Below are positions 9,032 to 17,745 of a stretch of 38,305 nucleotides of DNA, piece by piece. Each line of letters opens with the position of its first letter. Position 1 is the stretch's first letter. Source of the DNA: Rugosibacter sp. (GTDB lineage Bacteria > Pseudomonadota > Gammaproteobacteria > Burkholderiales > Rhodocyclaceae). The stretch lies in the NCBI GenBank assembly GCA_011620215.1, contig WOZP01000116.1:1-38305 (forward strand), read 5' to 3'. Under the pieces are notes generated by a model that was not told the origin of the DNA, did not search any database, and saw nothing but the letters and a program-made list of their open reading frames with translations. The translations under genes were made by a program, and so were the position numbers.

Positions 9032-9056
9032 TACCGTCCCGCCAGCGCCGACTTTT
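9032..9056 (-). repeat. Dispersed repeat, copy 3
   Basis: The reverse strand reads AAAAGTCGGCGCTGGCGGG and then diverges slightly. It lies in the gap about 520 nt downstream of the stop of the nuclease-like gene, in the same orientation. Confidence 0.75.
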
Positions 9057-9294
9057 CCCCTAGCCTTGCACTGTCACGAACTCCCCGCCATCTGCGCCAT
9101 CAGCATAAAGCCGCTCACGGCTTCGGCGGCTACGCCGGGGCGGTGTTCGTCGTCCTGCACTTCGTAGCCCGCCGCCGCTTACCTGCGGTGAAGCGGACGG
9201 CTGCGATGCCGGGGCGTGTCGGCCAGAGAAAGACCAGTCAGCTCGCTGTGCTCAACTGCACCCAGCCGGTCAGGGGTAAATCGCCAGCGATTCA

Positions 9295-9396
9295 ACATAA
9301 CCGAGCATTACCCAAAGTAGGCAAGTCGCTACGCAGGGCTTCGCTTGGTGGCCTACCGCTTCGCGCCCTGCGGGTTCGGGTAATGGTCGGTTATGT
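9295..9396. repeat. Large inverted repeat with possible pseudoknot
   Basis: ACATAACCGAGCATTACCC at 9295-9313 pairs with 9378-9396 across 18 of 19 positions. Inside it, GTAGGC (9317-9322) can pair with GCCTAC (9351-9356), and CGCAGGGC (9332-9339) with GCCCTGCG (9365-9372). The two inner pairings interlock, which is the topology of an H-type pseudoknot. It may be a small palindromic mobile element or a structured RNA. Confidence 0.6.
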
Positions 9397-9576
9397 CTTG
9401 CGCCCCGGCCCGGACAACGGCTATGTCAGTTCGCCTTGCTCAGCGTGTCTATTCAGGCGCTGCGCAAGGTGGCGTTGCTCCCCTGCCCGCCCGGCGGGTC
9501 TGCCTGCGGCGGCACGCACTGCGTTGCTCGTCCCCGCCTCGGCAACCCCGCGCCCGTCCGCCCCCGCAGGGGCTCC

Positions 9577-11877
9577 CTATTTCTCTTTCCCCCTGAAGTA
9601 GACCGCAATCAACGAATACGGGTAGTGCATCTTGTCGATGTTGATCCCGATTACCAAGCAGCGTTCCACATGTGAACTCTCGAAAACCTCTGCCGCCACA
9701 TTCTCCATGCGGGTATGGCGACTGTCCTTGTCTCGTTCCTTGAATGCAACGACCGCCAGCGCATCTGGTCGCTTTCGATGCGGAATCATGACGATGGCGC
9801 AGTTGTGGCCACGCATACGCCAGTTCTTGTGCACGTTCTTGGCAATCTGCTTGAACTTCCTGGCAATCGCTTCCTGATCCTCAAGCGATACGCTAAGGAG
9901 CACATTCGCAATATCCGACCATTGATGAAAATCCCGCGCCTCGATCTTGGCGCAGATGTCTTTCCACCAGCGCGTCATCTTCGGTGCCGGCTTGGCTGTG
10001 ACGATTCCTTCTTCAAGCGCGGTGTAATACCGGTCAATCGGTCGCGACATCGTGACCAGCGCGAAGTGATCCCCGGAATACTCCGCTTCGCCGACGTTGA
10101 AGCCAGATTTCAAATAGAACCCCAGCAGGTCCAGTTCGTCGCCCTTGTAATTGAAATGTGCTTCCAGATCGGCGCGCCGCTTGAGGTAGTGGATCTTGTG
10201 CGGCGTCGATTCGAGGACATCGAATACGATTTCCAGATCGGCCAACAAGATACAAGGCGCGATGGGATGATCGGCAGGAATCCAGTTCGCCTTCTTGGCA
10301 TGATGGAGCGTTGTCTGAAGGGTGGCGAAGTCCTCAAGGGTGACCGACAACCGCAGCACCGTACGCACCTGATCCAAGGACACCGGGAAACGAGGAAGCA
10401 GCGATTCCCTGTTGTCCTTGTCGGCAAGGGCTTGAGTGACGCGAGTCGCCAATCGCAACGACTGGATGGAAGGGTCGAGCAGCATCTCCTTGACATGTTT
10501 GCGTGCCCGATCTGGTGCCCCACGCAACGCCTGCCACGAAATTGAATGTGACTTGGCTTCGACCAGAATCAGATGGGAGTCGACCCTGACCATGAGGTCG
10601 TTTTCATACTCGACTGATCCTTCCCGCCACCTGTAGCCTGCACCAATTTCGCAATCGGGAAACGCCTTGCCGAACAAGTCACGGATGTCGGATTCAAGAA
10701 ATTCTGCCCGTCGCTTTTCATACTGCTTTGTCGCTGAATCATCACCTTCCAGCGATTCCGCCAGGACTTGGAACGCGAAGGAGAAGAACACTTGCGGCAT
10801 TGCGCAGAAGTAGCTGCCGCCCGCAAGCTTGATGACAGGCTTCGTCCAGACCGGGTTCGTCAAGAAAAAGTATTCCGGTGTGCTCTCGGCCAGATCGCCA
10901 AAGCCAAGACTCAAACGCTCCAGCGCCGATGCAATTGACGACGCATCAATCCCGGTTTCGGATGCCAGAATTCCGGCATCGAACGTATGGGTGTCATCAA
11001 TAGACAAGTCCGTATGAGACAGGAGCATGGACTTCATGTGATCCGGCGTGATGCCTTGTTCCTCGGCAAAGGCGAGCATCTCGGCAGTGGAGTCCTTCAG
11101 GTGCGGATTGGCCTTGTGGTAGGCGTCAAGCATTCCGGCAACCGTGGTTTCGCGGAACGTCGGCATGAGCTTCTTAATCCGCGCATTGACAAGCCGTTCG
11201 TGCCGCCGAATCAGGTGGGCAAACAGATCAATGACGTTCGTCGCGCGAATGTCGATCGCTGCGCGGAATACGTCGTCGATTGGAATACAGAGACGCTTCA
11301 CAATTCCCGCAACGCGGCTGAGATAACCCCAATTGCGCACGATCTGGGTGTGAAGACGTAGTTCCTCCTGAATCGCCATGACGGCCTTGTTTTCGTCGGA
11401 TCGTTCCTCTTGGAGCTGAACGAAACGCATCAGTCCGAACGCTTTGCCTACCTCCGGCAGCAAATCGAACAACTGCTGGATAGTGTCGGGCCTGGGGAAC
11501 TCACGTGAACACTCGGCAAATGGAACTCGCAGACAAAGTGCCTGCGCCAACTCGACATGCGACTGATTGAACTCCTCCCCTTTGTACCCGGAACTGACAT
11601 TGCCGTTGTCATCGACGCCACCCATAAGACCGTAGGTCGCAAGCATTGAAATCGTCAGTAGCGGATCGACAGAACGCAGGATGGTTTCGACTTCCTCCAG
11701 CTGACGGGGAAATTCATCCTGATGGGTCTTGCCCATCTCAACCAGACCTTTGAGTACGGCCTCTCGCGGCAGGGTAGACAACGGATGCTTCATAAACACC
11801 ATGCCGCCCGCCTTGGGCGATGGTGTTCCCTTCTGCTTTCTCAACTGCCTTTTTGGTCGGCGTTTGCTAACTGGCAT
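9577..11877 (-). CDS. Unrecognised large protein with PD-(D/E)XK nuclease signature
   Basis: I do not recognise this 766-residue protein as a whole. A lysine/arginine-rich N-terminus is followed by a mostly helical-looking region of about 350 residues. Around residues 420-445 comes a PD-(D/E)XK-like core: YENDLMVRVDSHLILVEAKS, with D427 and the E440-x-K442 pair on predicted strands, preceded by an aromatic-basic segment. This is the usual arrangement of a metal-dependent nuclease. The C-terminal 300 residues show no motif I can name. The start is ATG at 11877, but Met26 and Met29 are possible alternatives and no strong ribosome site is seen for any of them. The gene lies 132 bp downstream of the helicase gene on the same strand inside a defence island, so a nucleolytic antiphage role is plausible but inferred. 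Confidence 0.7.
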   Translation of the reverse strand: MPVSKRRPKRQLRKQKGTPSPKAGGMVFMKHPLSTLPREAVLKGLVEMGKTHQDEFPRQLEEVETILRSVDPLLTISMLATYGLMGGVDDNGNVSSGYKGEEFNQSHVELAQALCLRVPFAECSREFPRPDTIQQLFDLLPEVGKAFGLMRFVQLQEERSDENKAVMAIQEELRLHTQIVRNWGYLSRVAGIVKRLCIPIDDVFRAAIDIRATNVIDLFAHLIRRHERLVNARIKKLMPTFRETTVAGMLDAYHKANPHLKDSTAEMLAFAEEQGITPDHMKSMLLSHTDLSIDDTHTFDAGILASETGIDASSIASALERLSLGFGDLAESTPEYFFLTNPVWTKPVIKLAGGSYFCAMPQVFFSFAFQVLAESLEGDDSATKQYEKRRAEFLESDIRDLFGKAFPDCEIGAGYRWREGSVEYENDLMVRVDSHLILVEAKSHSISWQALRGAPDRARKHVKEMLLDPSIQSLRLATRVTQALADKDNRESLLPRFPVSLDQVRTVLRLSVTLEDFATLQTTLHHAKKANWIPADHPIAPCILLADLEIVFDVLESTPHKIHYLKRRADLEAHFNYKGDELDLLGFYLKSGFNVGEAEYSGDHFALVTMSRPIDRYYTALEEGIVTAKPAPKMTRWWKDICAKIEARDFHQWSDIANVLLSVSLEDQEAIARKFKQIAKNVHKNWRMRGHNCAIVMIPHRKRPDALAVVAFKERDKDSRHTRMENVAAEVFESSHVERCLVIGINIDKMHYPYSLIAVYFRGKEK

Positions 11878-11974
11878 CAGTGAAAAAACACCTCGTCTGC
11901 GTGGTACAAATCGCGCGCTACGCCATGGCGAATGATGTCCTCCGGTTTTGCTCGATGCTCATTCATGTGTATCT

Positions 11975-11999
11975 CGCCGTCTCGTCAGCGCCGACTTTT
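11975..11999 (-). repeat. Dispersed post-stop repeat, copy 4
   Basis: The reverse strand reads AAAAGTCGGCGCTGACGAG. It begins 10 nt after the stop codon of the helicase gene and is oriented with that gene. Confidence 0.8.
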
Positions 12000-12009
12000 G
12001 CGCGCTGCG

Positions 12010-14553
12010 TTACTGCTCTTCCCGCGCCACCACGGTGTCGTACAGCCCGTAGTGCGCCAGCCCCGAGTGACTATCGATGCCCGTGTAACGAAGCGACGCA
12101 TCTTCATAGCGACGGAAGGCGAAAACGGCCTGATTCATCTGCTCGGTGTTGAACACCTTCAGGCGGACGAGCAGATGGAAGTCCTGCACCGTCAGGCCGG
12201 TGACCGCAAGAAATAAATCCGGCTCCAGTTTGGTGATCACATCCTGCAGCGTGTTCTCGCGGAAATCGGTGAGGTACATGAACGCCGGAATGCGGGTGGC
12301 GAACTTGATCAGTTTTTCCTGAACCAGCTTGCGCTTGGACTTGTATTCCTTTTCCTCGTCGGAGAGTTCCTTCTTCTCCTTGGCTGACAAATCCTTGTCC
12401 TTCGCCTTGTTCTTGAGGTCCTTGACCTTCTCGCTCTTGTTGATGATCGTCTCGATGATATTGTCACCCAGGGCGCGCCAGCCCTCGATACGCTCCACAG
12501 CGGCCATGGCCTCGGGGTTGTCCATGACGCGCCGGAGCGTGTCGTTATCCACGTTCACCAGCAGCGCGCTTTCCCATTTGCGCGCCAGCAGCGTGGCCGA
12601 GGTGCCCGCCATCGCGATGTCGAGGATGCCGCCAGCGTCAATCTGCGTCATGTTCGCGCCGTCGTAGGCGAGCACGGGCAAGAAGGCCACGAGGTCCCTG
12701 ACAGCGTTCTCCGGGTTCGGCTCGTTGGGCGACAGGCCAATGCCGTACTCGGAAAGTTGCCGCAGGGCACGAGTCGGCGCGAAGTCGAACACGAAACAGA
12801 CCGGCTTGAGGACTTCCTCCTCGTTCGGGTTGTCGCCGTTGGGATTCTTGATGGACCAGGGCGATTGAACGCGGAACGCCGCCTGGAAGTAGGTCTCGGG
12901 CGACTTGAGGTTGCGCAGCATCAGGATGGACGACCACTGCGGAACAGTTACGCCGGTGGTGAGTTTGCCGCAGGAGAGTGTGATGGTCTTGGTCTCGAAT
13001 CCGCTGCCGATGGCCTGGCGCACGGGCGGCAGTGCTTCGAGCCCGATGCCTGCCGTCGCCCCGGCGGCTACGATTAACGCGTAGTCATGCCAGAAGGTGT
13101 TGTGCCTTTCCGCCAGCAAATTCGCCATCGCATGGCAGGCCGCCACATTGGGCAGGAACCAGAACGAGTGTTGCAGGTAGGGCAGCAGGCGCACGTCGGA
13201 ATACGGGAACGGCGGCCGCGTGCCGGTCTTCAGATGCTCGACCGATTTGGCCGTGTAGCCGCCGCGAATGATGTCCAGCCACTTCTGCACGTCGCTCTTG
13301 TGTTTGAACTTTGCCGCTTTACCTGACCCCGATGCTTCAAAAAAAGCATTGAGGTCGAACTCGTCGAATTCCCCGCCACTCGCAATGGCCAGTAGTTCAT
13401 CGGGCATCTGGTACGTCAGCAAGCGCATCTGCGGCAGTGCGCCATAGGGGTTGCGCTGCCCCGGATTCGTGGCGGCGAACGCTTCCTTGGCACGCTGCTC
13501 GTCGGTATAGGTCCAGTTGAAAATCTGCTCCTCGATGAACTCGCCCGTGGCCAGCGCCTTGAAGGGCGTGCCGGAAAGGTAGAGGTAGGCCCGCGTGGTG
13601 ATCGGGAGGAACTCGGTTTCCTTCTCCGAGAGCACGGTGAGGTCTTCGTTCATGTCCTCCAGGCCGCCGGCGTATTCGAGCTTGGCCTCCTTCTTCGCCA
13701 CGGACTCCTCTTCACCCTCGAACAGTTCCTTGGCGGTATCGCGCCAGGCGCCGAAGTGATACTCGTCGAAGACCACGAGGTCCCAATTCACCGTGTGGAG
13801 CCACTCGTTCTTCGCCTTGATGTTCCCCGCCGCATCGCGGCCGAGCAGGTCCTGAAACGAGCCGAAATAGACGACCGGCTTGTTGCGGTCAGTCTGGGTT
13901 GGATCGCCGCCGGAGGATTTCGACAAATACTGCCAGCCGTCGAAGTCCACGTGGCTCTCAAGGTCGGTCTGCCACGCATCCTCGACCGCGGGCTTGAAGG
14001 TCAGCACCAGCACGCGCCGGGCGCCGAGCTTCTTCGCCAACTGGTACGCGGTGAAGGTCTTGCCGAAACGCATCTTTGCGTTCCACAAAAAACGCGGCGC
14101 GGCGTTCCTGTTTTCGGCCCAGATCGAGCGGTAGTAATCGAAGGTCTTATCCACGGCCTCGACCTGCTCACGGCGCATCGGAAAGGCTTCGTGATGCGTT
14201 CCCGTGAGTCGCTGGCCGGTGCGAAGTTCAGTCAGCACGGTTTGCACGTGTTTGACCGTGCAGCGAACCCATTCCAATTCGACGTTCGGGAAGCCCTTCC
14301 TGACCAGCGCCGCGCGCACTTCGTGGTCGCTGAAAATGCTGCCGTCGTCACACTCGGCGGTCTCGTCGAGTTCGATTCGATAGTTCTTGATGGCGGCTGT
14401 CTTGAGCTGCTCGGCGACACGCTGTTTCACGTCGCGTGTCGTCTGCCCCACCTTGAGTAGCCCCGTGTGCGCCGCGTCGGCAATCGAGTAGGCGTAGATG
14501 CGCGGCCGGACTGCCGGTTTGGGTGCGAGAATTTCCTCGATGGTCTTACTCAT
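12010..14553 (-). CDS. GIY-YIG/DEAD-helicase restriction subunit
   Basis: This 847-residue protein joins an N-terminal GIY-YIG-like domain of the T5orf172/Mug113 type (RIYAYSIADAAHTGLLKVGQ, residues 18-37) to a superfamily 2 helicase. The Walker A motif is AKMRFGKT (159-166), the DEAD-like box is FDEYH (262-266) and motif III is SGTP (327-330). A lysine/glutamate-rich, probably coiled-coil segment lies near residues 700-750. Such proteins accompany Eco57I-type methylases and are thought to translocate on and cut unmodified DNA. The start overlaps the methylase stop by 8 bp, showing one operon. It is the last gene before a dispersed-repeat copy. The frame is intact although its partner methylase is broken. 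Confidence 0.82.
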   Translation of the reverse strand: MSKTIEEILAPKPAVRPRIYAYSIADAAHTGLLKVGQTTRDVKQRVAEQLKTAAIKNYRIELDETAECDDGSIFSDHEVRAALVRKGFPNVELEWVRCTVKHVQTVLTELRTGQRLTGTHHEAFPMRREQVEAVDKTFDYYRSIWAENRNAAPRFLWNAKMRFGKTFTAYQLAKKLGARRVLVLTFKPAVEDAWQTDLESHVDFDGWQYLSKSSGGDPTQTDRNKPVVYFGSFQDLLGRDAAGNIKAKNEWLHTVNWDLVVFDEYHFGAWRDTAKELFEGEEESVAKKEAKLEYAGGLEDMNEDLTVLSEKETEFLPITTRAYLYLSGTPFKALATGEFIEEQIFNWTYTDEQRAKEAFAATNPGQRNPYGALPQMRLLTYQMPDELLAIASGGEFDEFDLNAFFEASGSGKAAKFKHKSDVQKWLDIIRGGYTAKSVEHLKTGTRPPFPYSDVRLLPYLQHSFWFLPNVAACHAMANLLAERHNTFWHDYALIVAAGATAGIGLEALPPVRQAIGSGFETKTITLSCGKLTTGVTVPQWSSILMLRNLKSPETYFQAAFRVQSPWSIKNPNGDNPNEEEVLKPVCFVFDFAPTRALRQLSEYGIGLSPNEPNPENAVRDLVAFLPVLAYDGANMTQIDAGGILDIAMAGTSATLLARKWESALLVNVDNDTLRRVMDNPEAMAAVERIEGWRALGDNIIETIINKSEKVKDLKNKAKDKDLSAKEKKELSDEEKEYKSKRKLVQEKLIKFATRIPAFMYLTDFRENTLQDVITKLEPDLFLAVTGLTVQDFHLLVRLKVFNTEQMNQAVFAFRRYEDASLRYTGIDSHSGLAHYGLYDTVVAREEQ

Positions 14554-16309
14554 CCTCTTCGACTACCGTGACCTCTTCGAGCAAATCACTGGCGATATCC
14601 ATTGGGCGGACGATCTTTTCAATGAAGGCAATCTCACTGACCGTCAGGCCATACTTCGCGTAGAGATCAGCGTCCGTCCACTGTTTAGTCCAATCCTGCG
14701 TGGGCACAAAGGTGTAAACCTTGCGCGTGGTGTCTTGCGAAGGTTTGTGCAGAAGAATCAACAGGCGCGTCAGCCGACAAGTCAGGTAGGACAAAACACT
14801 CTCGGCTTCGTTCTTGGAATCAAGCGGGCCGATGCACAAATAGGTTTCGGAACAGATGCTGCCCGGCTCACCAATGAAGGGGGTACTGAGGATGCGATGC
14901 GGATAGGTGTCGCGATTGCCGGTACCGGGCGCAGCGCGGCCAACATAAATCTTCCACTTATCAATGAGTTCAGTGCCAGACGGTACGCTGTTTCTGGCGA
15001 CGTACCCTGTCCCACCGTTCTGGTAGATGAGTACATCACCAGCGCGCTTTGTTGCCTTGCCCTTGAAAGTTGTTTCAAGGGCAAACGGCTTTCTGGAGCT
15101 GACGAGCCGATCAAATCGTTTACTCTCTGGCAACAAGAGTGTTTCAGATTGTCCTGATTCGACAGAAACGACTTTTTTGAGAATCGACAGCCCTTCGTTG
15201 AAGCGGATGAACACATCCGCACCCTGTTCAAGCAACCGTCGCGTGGCGGTCGAAACTGGCCAATCCTTGAAGCGGGTAGTCACGCAGCAAAGGCCGGGGT
15301 TGTCCCGTTCCCATAGGAAGTAACACACGCCACCTTTGAGGCCCACGCCAGGAAATACATCCGCCGCGCTGAGGTAGTCATCAATGGAACGCAAACGATC
15401 ATCGGCAAGCATAGCCTCTCTGAATTCATCGAGACCTTTGCCGCCAGCGAACCAGCGCGAGGGAATCACCAGCGACAGATAACGAGGCTCCAGCTTCTTG
15501 GCCTGCTCCACAAACAACTGATAAATCGGTGCGGCGCTCTTGCCAAAGCCACCATCGTCTAAGGAAACGCTGAACAAGTGGTACTTATCTATGATTCGAC
15601 AACCTCACCATGAACTGAATCAATAGCTTACCGTTCGTCCTGAGCCTGTCGAAGGACTTAATCAGCGTTTCCCTAACTGATACGGCGGATTGCCGATAAT
15701 CACGTCAAATTGCATGTCGCCTCCAAACAACTCGGCGATCCGAGCCTTGATATTGTCGGTGTGGATGAACGCATAAGCGTGGGTTTCTAGTTCTTCCCCA
15801 CGGTCAAGGGCACTTTGGCTTGCACCACAAAATGCGCACTTGCCGTTCACCCAAGTGTGCTCCGTACGTTCGAACCAGATATTGCCCGCGTCACTGGCAA
15901 AGCCCTTGGCAACGGAGTGCGGTCCATTGGCATGCTTCGAGCAATACACGCTGCGCCGCGCCAGCAGGCTGGTGAGTTGGGTAATGCCGATGCCGAACAC
16001 CTGCTTGGTCAGGATGTGGCCAACGCGCTCGTGAAGGTTCGGTATTTTGCGTTCGAGCCCTTGGGTAAGCCGGCGGGTGATTTCGCGCAAGAACACGCCC
16101 GACTTGGTGCACGGGTCGAGGAATCTCACCTTCTTATCGGCCCAGATATTCGCGCCGTTGTGGCTGGCTGCCCAGGCTTCGGCAAGGGTATCCAGCATTC
16201 GGTTGGCGAACTCTGGCTGGGTGAATACTTCGTCGTTCGAGAGATTCGCGATACAGGTCAGCACATCGGGATTGCGGCCGCGCAGCGTGAAAGATGCCTG
16301 CCCGTTCAT
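14546..16309 (-). pseudogene. Eco57I-type adenine methylase, interrupted by a MITE
   Basis: Two in-frame pieces form one methylase. The upstream piece (16309 to 15662) has motif [15 protein letters not shown] near residues 64-77 and ends just after the catalytic motif IV NPPYQL at residues 207-212. The downstream piece resumes with DDGGFGKSAAPIYQLF and holds the rest of the catalytic domain (PSRWFAGGKGLDEFR, KGGVCYFLWERD) and a C-terminal region likely used for target recognition. A 110-bp element with its 4-bp duplication adds 114 bp and brings a TGA codon three codons after NPPYQL. Without it the protein would be about 549 residues. It transfers a methyl group from SAM to adenine in its target. 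Start ATG overlaps the upstream gene stop as ATGA, and its own stop overlaps the helicase start by 8 bp. A TTG at 15577 could allow a separate C-terminal fragment. Confidence 0.88.
15563..15672. mobile_element. 110-bp MITE with CTAA target duplication
   Basis: GGAAACGCTGA at 15563-15573 and TCAGCGTTTCC at 15662-15672 are perfect 11-bp terminal inverted repeats. CTAA at 15559-15562 and 15673-15676 is the target-site duplication. The inside has no coding capacity and contains the palindromic stretch CCGTTCGTCCTGAGCC followed by TGTCGAAGGAC, a motif I have seen as a common intergenic repeat in proteobacteria. Deleting the element and one CTAA gives the methylase codons for NPPYQLDDGGFG without interruption. 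A transposase acting in trans must have moved it; none is encoded in the window. Confidence 0.9.
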
Positions 16310-16953
16310 GCAGCCCCCTGTTCAGTGTCACCGGTCGCCATGCTGGCAAGCTCGCGCACAGTCATTGGCGGATAGGTCTTGATTGGCGTGAAGATTTCAT
16401 GCTTGGCAAACAGCGACCCCTGTTCGACATGGTTCGACATGCCGGTGAGGATGTCAAAGCGGAAGTCGCGGCGCTGGAATTTGCCCTTGCCGATGGACCC
16501 CCATTCCGCGAAGGTGATCGGTTGTCCGTCGCTGGCCAGCATTTTCAGAGCGTCGCCATGGACGAGATTCCACGACAGCACGCAAAAAGCAGCCCGGTAC
16601 AGCTCGTCCGACGCCTCGATATTCAGGTACTCGGCGAAGATTTCCAACAGGTTCGCGCGGCACTCAGCGATGTTGTCCGCCAGCAGTTCGATACCGTAGA
16701 TGCACATCAGCGCGTACAACGCAAAGTGCCGCCGCTCGAAATCCGATTTGCCATATTTGAGTTCGACGGCAGCGAGCTTGCGTTGCAAGACCCGAACAAG
16801 AAAATTCCCACTGCCGCACGCCGGTTCAAGGAAGCGGGAATCAATGCGATGGGATTCGTCCTTGACGAGGTCGAGCATCGCCTCGACCATCCATGAGGGA
16901 GTAAAGACCTCGCCGTGATCGGCGACGCGTTGTTTTGACTTGACCAGACTCAT
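16306..16953 (-). CDS. Small N6-adenine DNA methylase-like protein
   Basis: This 215-residue protein is the first gene of the leftward restriction-modification operon. Near its start are [17 protein letters not shown], typical of adenine methylases, and motif [18 protein letters not shown], which binds S-adenosylmethionine. I see no NPPY catalytic motif, so it may be an accessory subunit that depends on the larger methylase downstream. The ATG at 16953 ([19 protein letters not shown]) was chosen because homology-like sequence begins there, while the frame upstream encodes an unrelated-looking stretch. Its stop overlaps the next start as ATGA. It is divergent from the gene at 17135, with promoters expected in the 181-bp gap. 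Confidence 0.78.
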   Translation of the reverse strand: MSLVKSKQRVADHGEVFTPSWMVEAMLDLVKDESHRIDSRFLEPACGSGNFLVRVLQRKLAAVELKYGKSDFERRHFALYALMCIYGIELLADNIAECRANLLEIFAEYLNIEASDELYRAAFCVLSWNLVHGDALKMLASDGQPITFAEWGSIGKGKFQRRDFRFDILTGMSNHVEQGSLFAKHEIFTPIKTYPPMTVRELASMATGDTEQGAA

Positions 16954-17064
16954 GGCGCAACGACGCGCAGCGCCATTTTCACGTCGGGCGCAATGCGAAA
17001 GCTCGATGTGTCGGTGATGCAAGTAGCCATCGTTTCCCCGTTTATGTGGCGTTTGTGTCGTTGA

Positions 17065-17097
17065 AGTCCGGTAGTGTATCGGGGAGTCCGGCATAAT
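17065..17097 (+). promoter_or_regulatory. Candidate operator/promoter in divergent gap
   Basis: AGTCCGG occurs at 17065-17071 and again at 17085-17091, 20 bp (about two helical turns) apart. The second copy directly abuts CATAAT at 17092-17097, a possible -10 box for the gene at 17135. Direct repeats placed this way are typical of binding sites for dimeric or tandem repressors. No regulator gene is obvious in the island. Confidence 0.3.
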
Positions 17098-17134
17098 CCA
17101 ATATTCATGACATGTAGAACTCTCTGGAGGCCAC

Positions 17135-17623
17135 ATGACTCGCCACTACTCGCCCCGCGATTTCTTCCGCAACACGCCGAATGCCATGCTCGCCCGCTAC
17201 TTCGCAGCCCGCGATGTCTTGCAGGACTTCGATTTCAAGGCGATCAAGGAAACCAAGATCGAACCGATGTTCGAGGCGTGGATGGCGCTGCCGGAAGCGC
17301 AGCGCGCGCCGAGGGAGGTGGACTTGCGCGCGATTGGCGACATGAGCAACGAGAAGGGTGTCAAGGTGATCATCGACGAGGCGCTGTTTCACATGGACGA
17401 GGACGGCGAGCATCACGCCTTCGTCGCCCTGCTGATGGCCTTGCCCGGCCACCACGAGCGGGCGATGACGACGTTTCTCGATTATCCGCATCTCTGGAAG
17501 GGCGCAACGCGGCTCTACCACGCCGACACCTTGAGCCACTGGCGCAAGCGCAAGAACCTGCCGAAGGTGCATGCTGGCCAGCGCCGTGGCGCAGCGGCGG
17601 CGGGGCAGGATGTCAGGCGGTGA
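17135..17623 (+). CDS. Unrecognised island protein, possibly truncated
   Basis: I do not recognise this 162-residue protein. It starts MTRHYSPRDFFRNTPNAMLA, is rich in charged and aromatic residues, and has a motif LPGHHERAMTTFLDYPHLWKG. GGAGG five bases before the ATG is a strong ribosome site. The last 15 or so residues (GQRRGAAAAGQDVRR) are low-complexity and unlike the rest, which suggests a frameshift or deletion that removed a longer C-terminal part. It lies between the divergent methylase operon and a convergent Abi_2 gene, so a defence link is possible only by position. Confidence 0.55.
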   Translation: MTRHYSPRDFFRNTPNAMLARYFAARDVLQDFDFKAIKETKIEPMFEAWMALPEAQRAPREVDLRAIGDMSNEKGVKVIIDEALFHMDEDGEHHAFVALLMALPGHHERAMTTFLDYPHLWKGATRLYHADTLSHWRKRKNLPKVHAGQRRGAAAAGQDVRR

Positions 17624-17745
17624 GCGAAGGCACGAAGCCAGGGCGCGGCCTCATGCGCGCTGGCGGGGTTCAGGATGCGATGCGGTAGCGACGGCGCGGG
17701 GCTTGCGGGGTTATCAGCAAGGCACGTGACGGAGCGGTCAGAGGG

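Larger units (their letters stand above)
9021..9576. other. Gene-free stretch with inverted repeats
   Basis: No convincing gene is seen between the integrase remnant and the large nuclease-like gene. The one long open frame across it (8954-9601) has a composition typical of GC-rich random reading, with many Arg, Pro and Ala, and no recognisable motif. The stretch contains a dispersed-repeat copy and a 19-bp inverted repeat enclosing further nested complementary segments. Confidence 0.6.

Noticed and set aside
8954-9601. Forward open frame of 215 codons after the integrase
   Set aside because: Arg/Pro/Ala-rich, no motif, overlaps the integrase 3' end and crosses a dispersed repeat and a large inverted repeat; it looks like chance openness in GC-rich DNA.
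9032-11999. Nuclease-like gene flanked by two same-direction repeat copies, as if a composite element
   Set aside because: The same repeat occurs at four other places without a segment between, so the flanking pair is more likely coincidence within a dispersed family.
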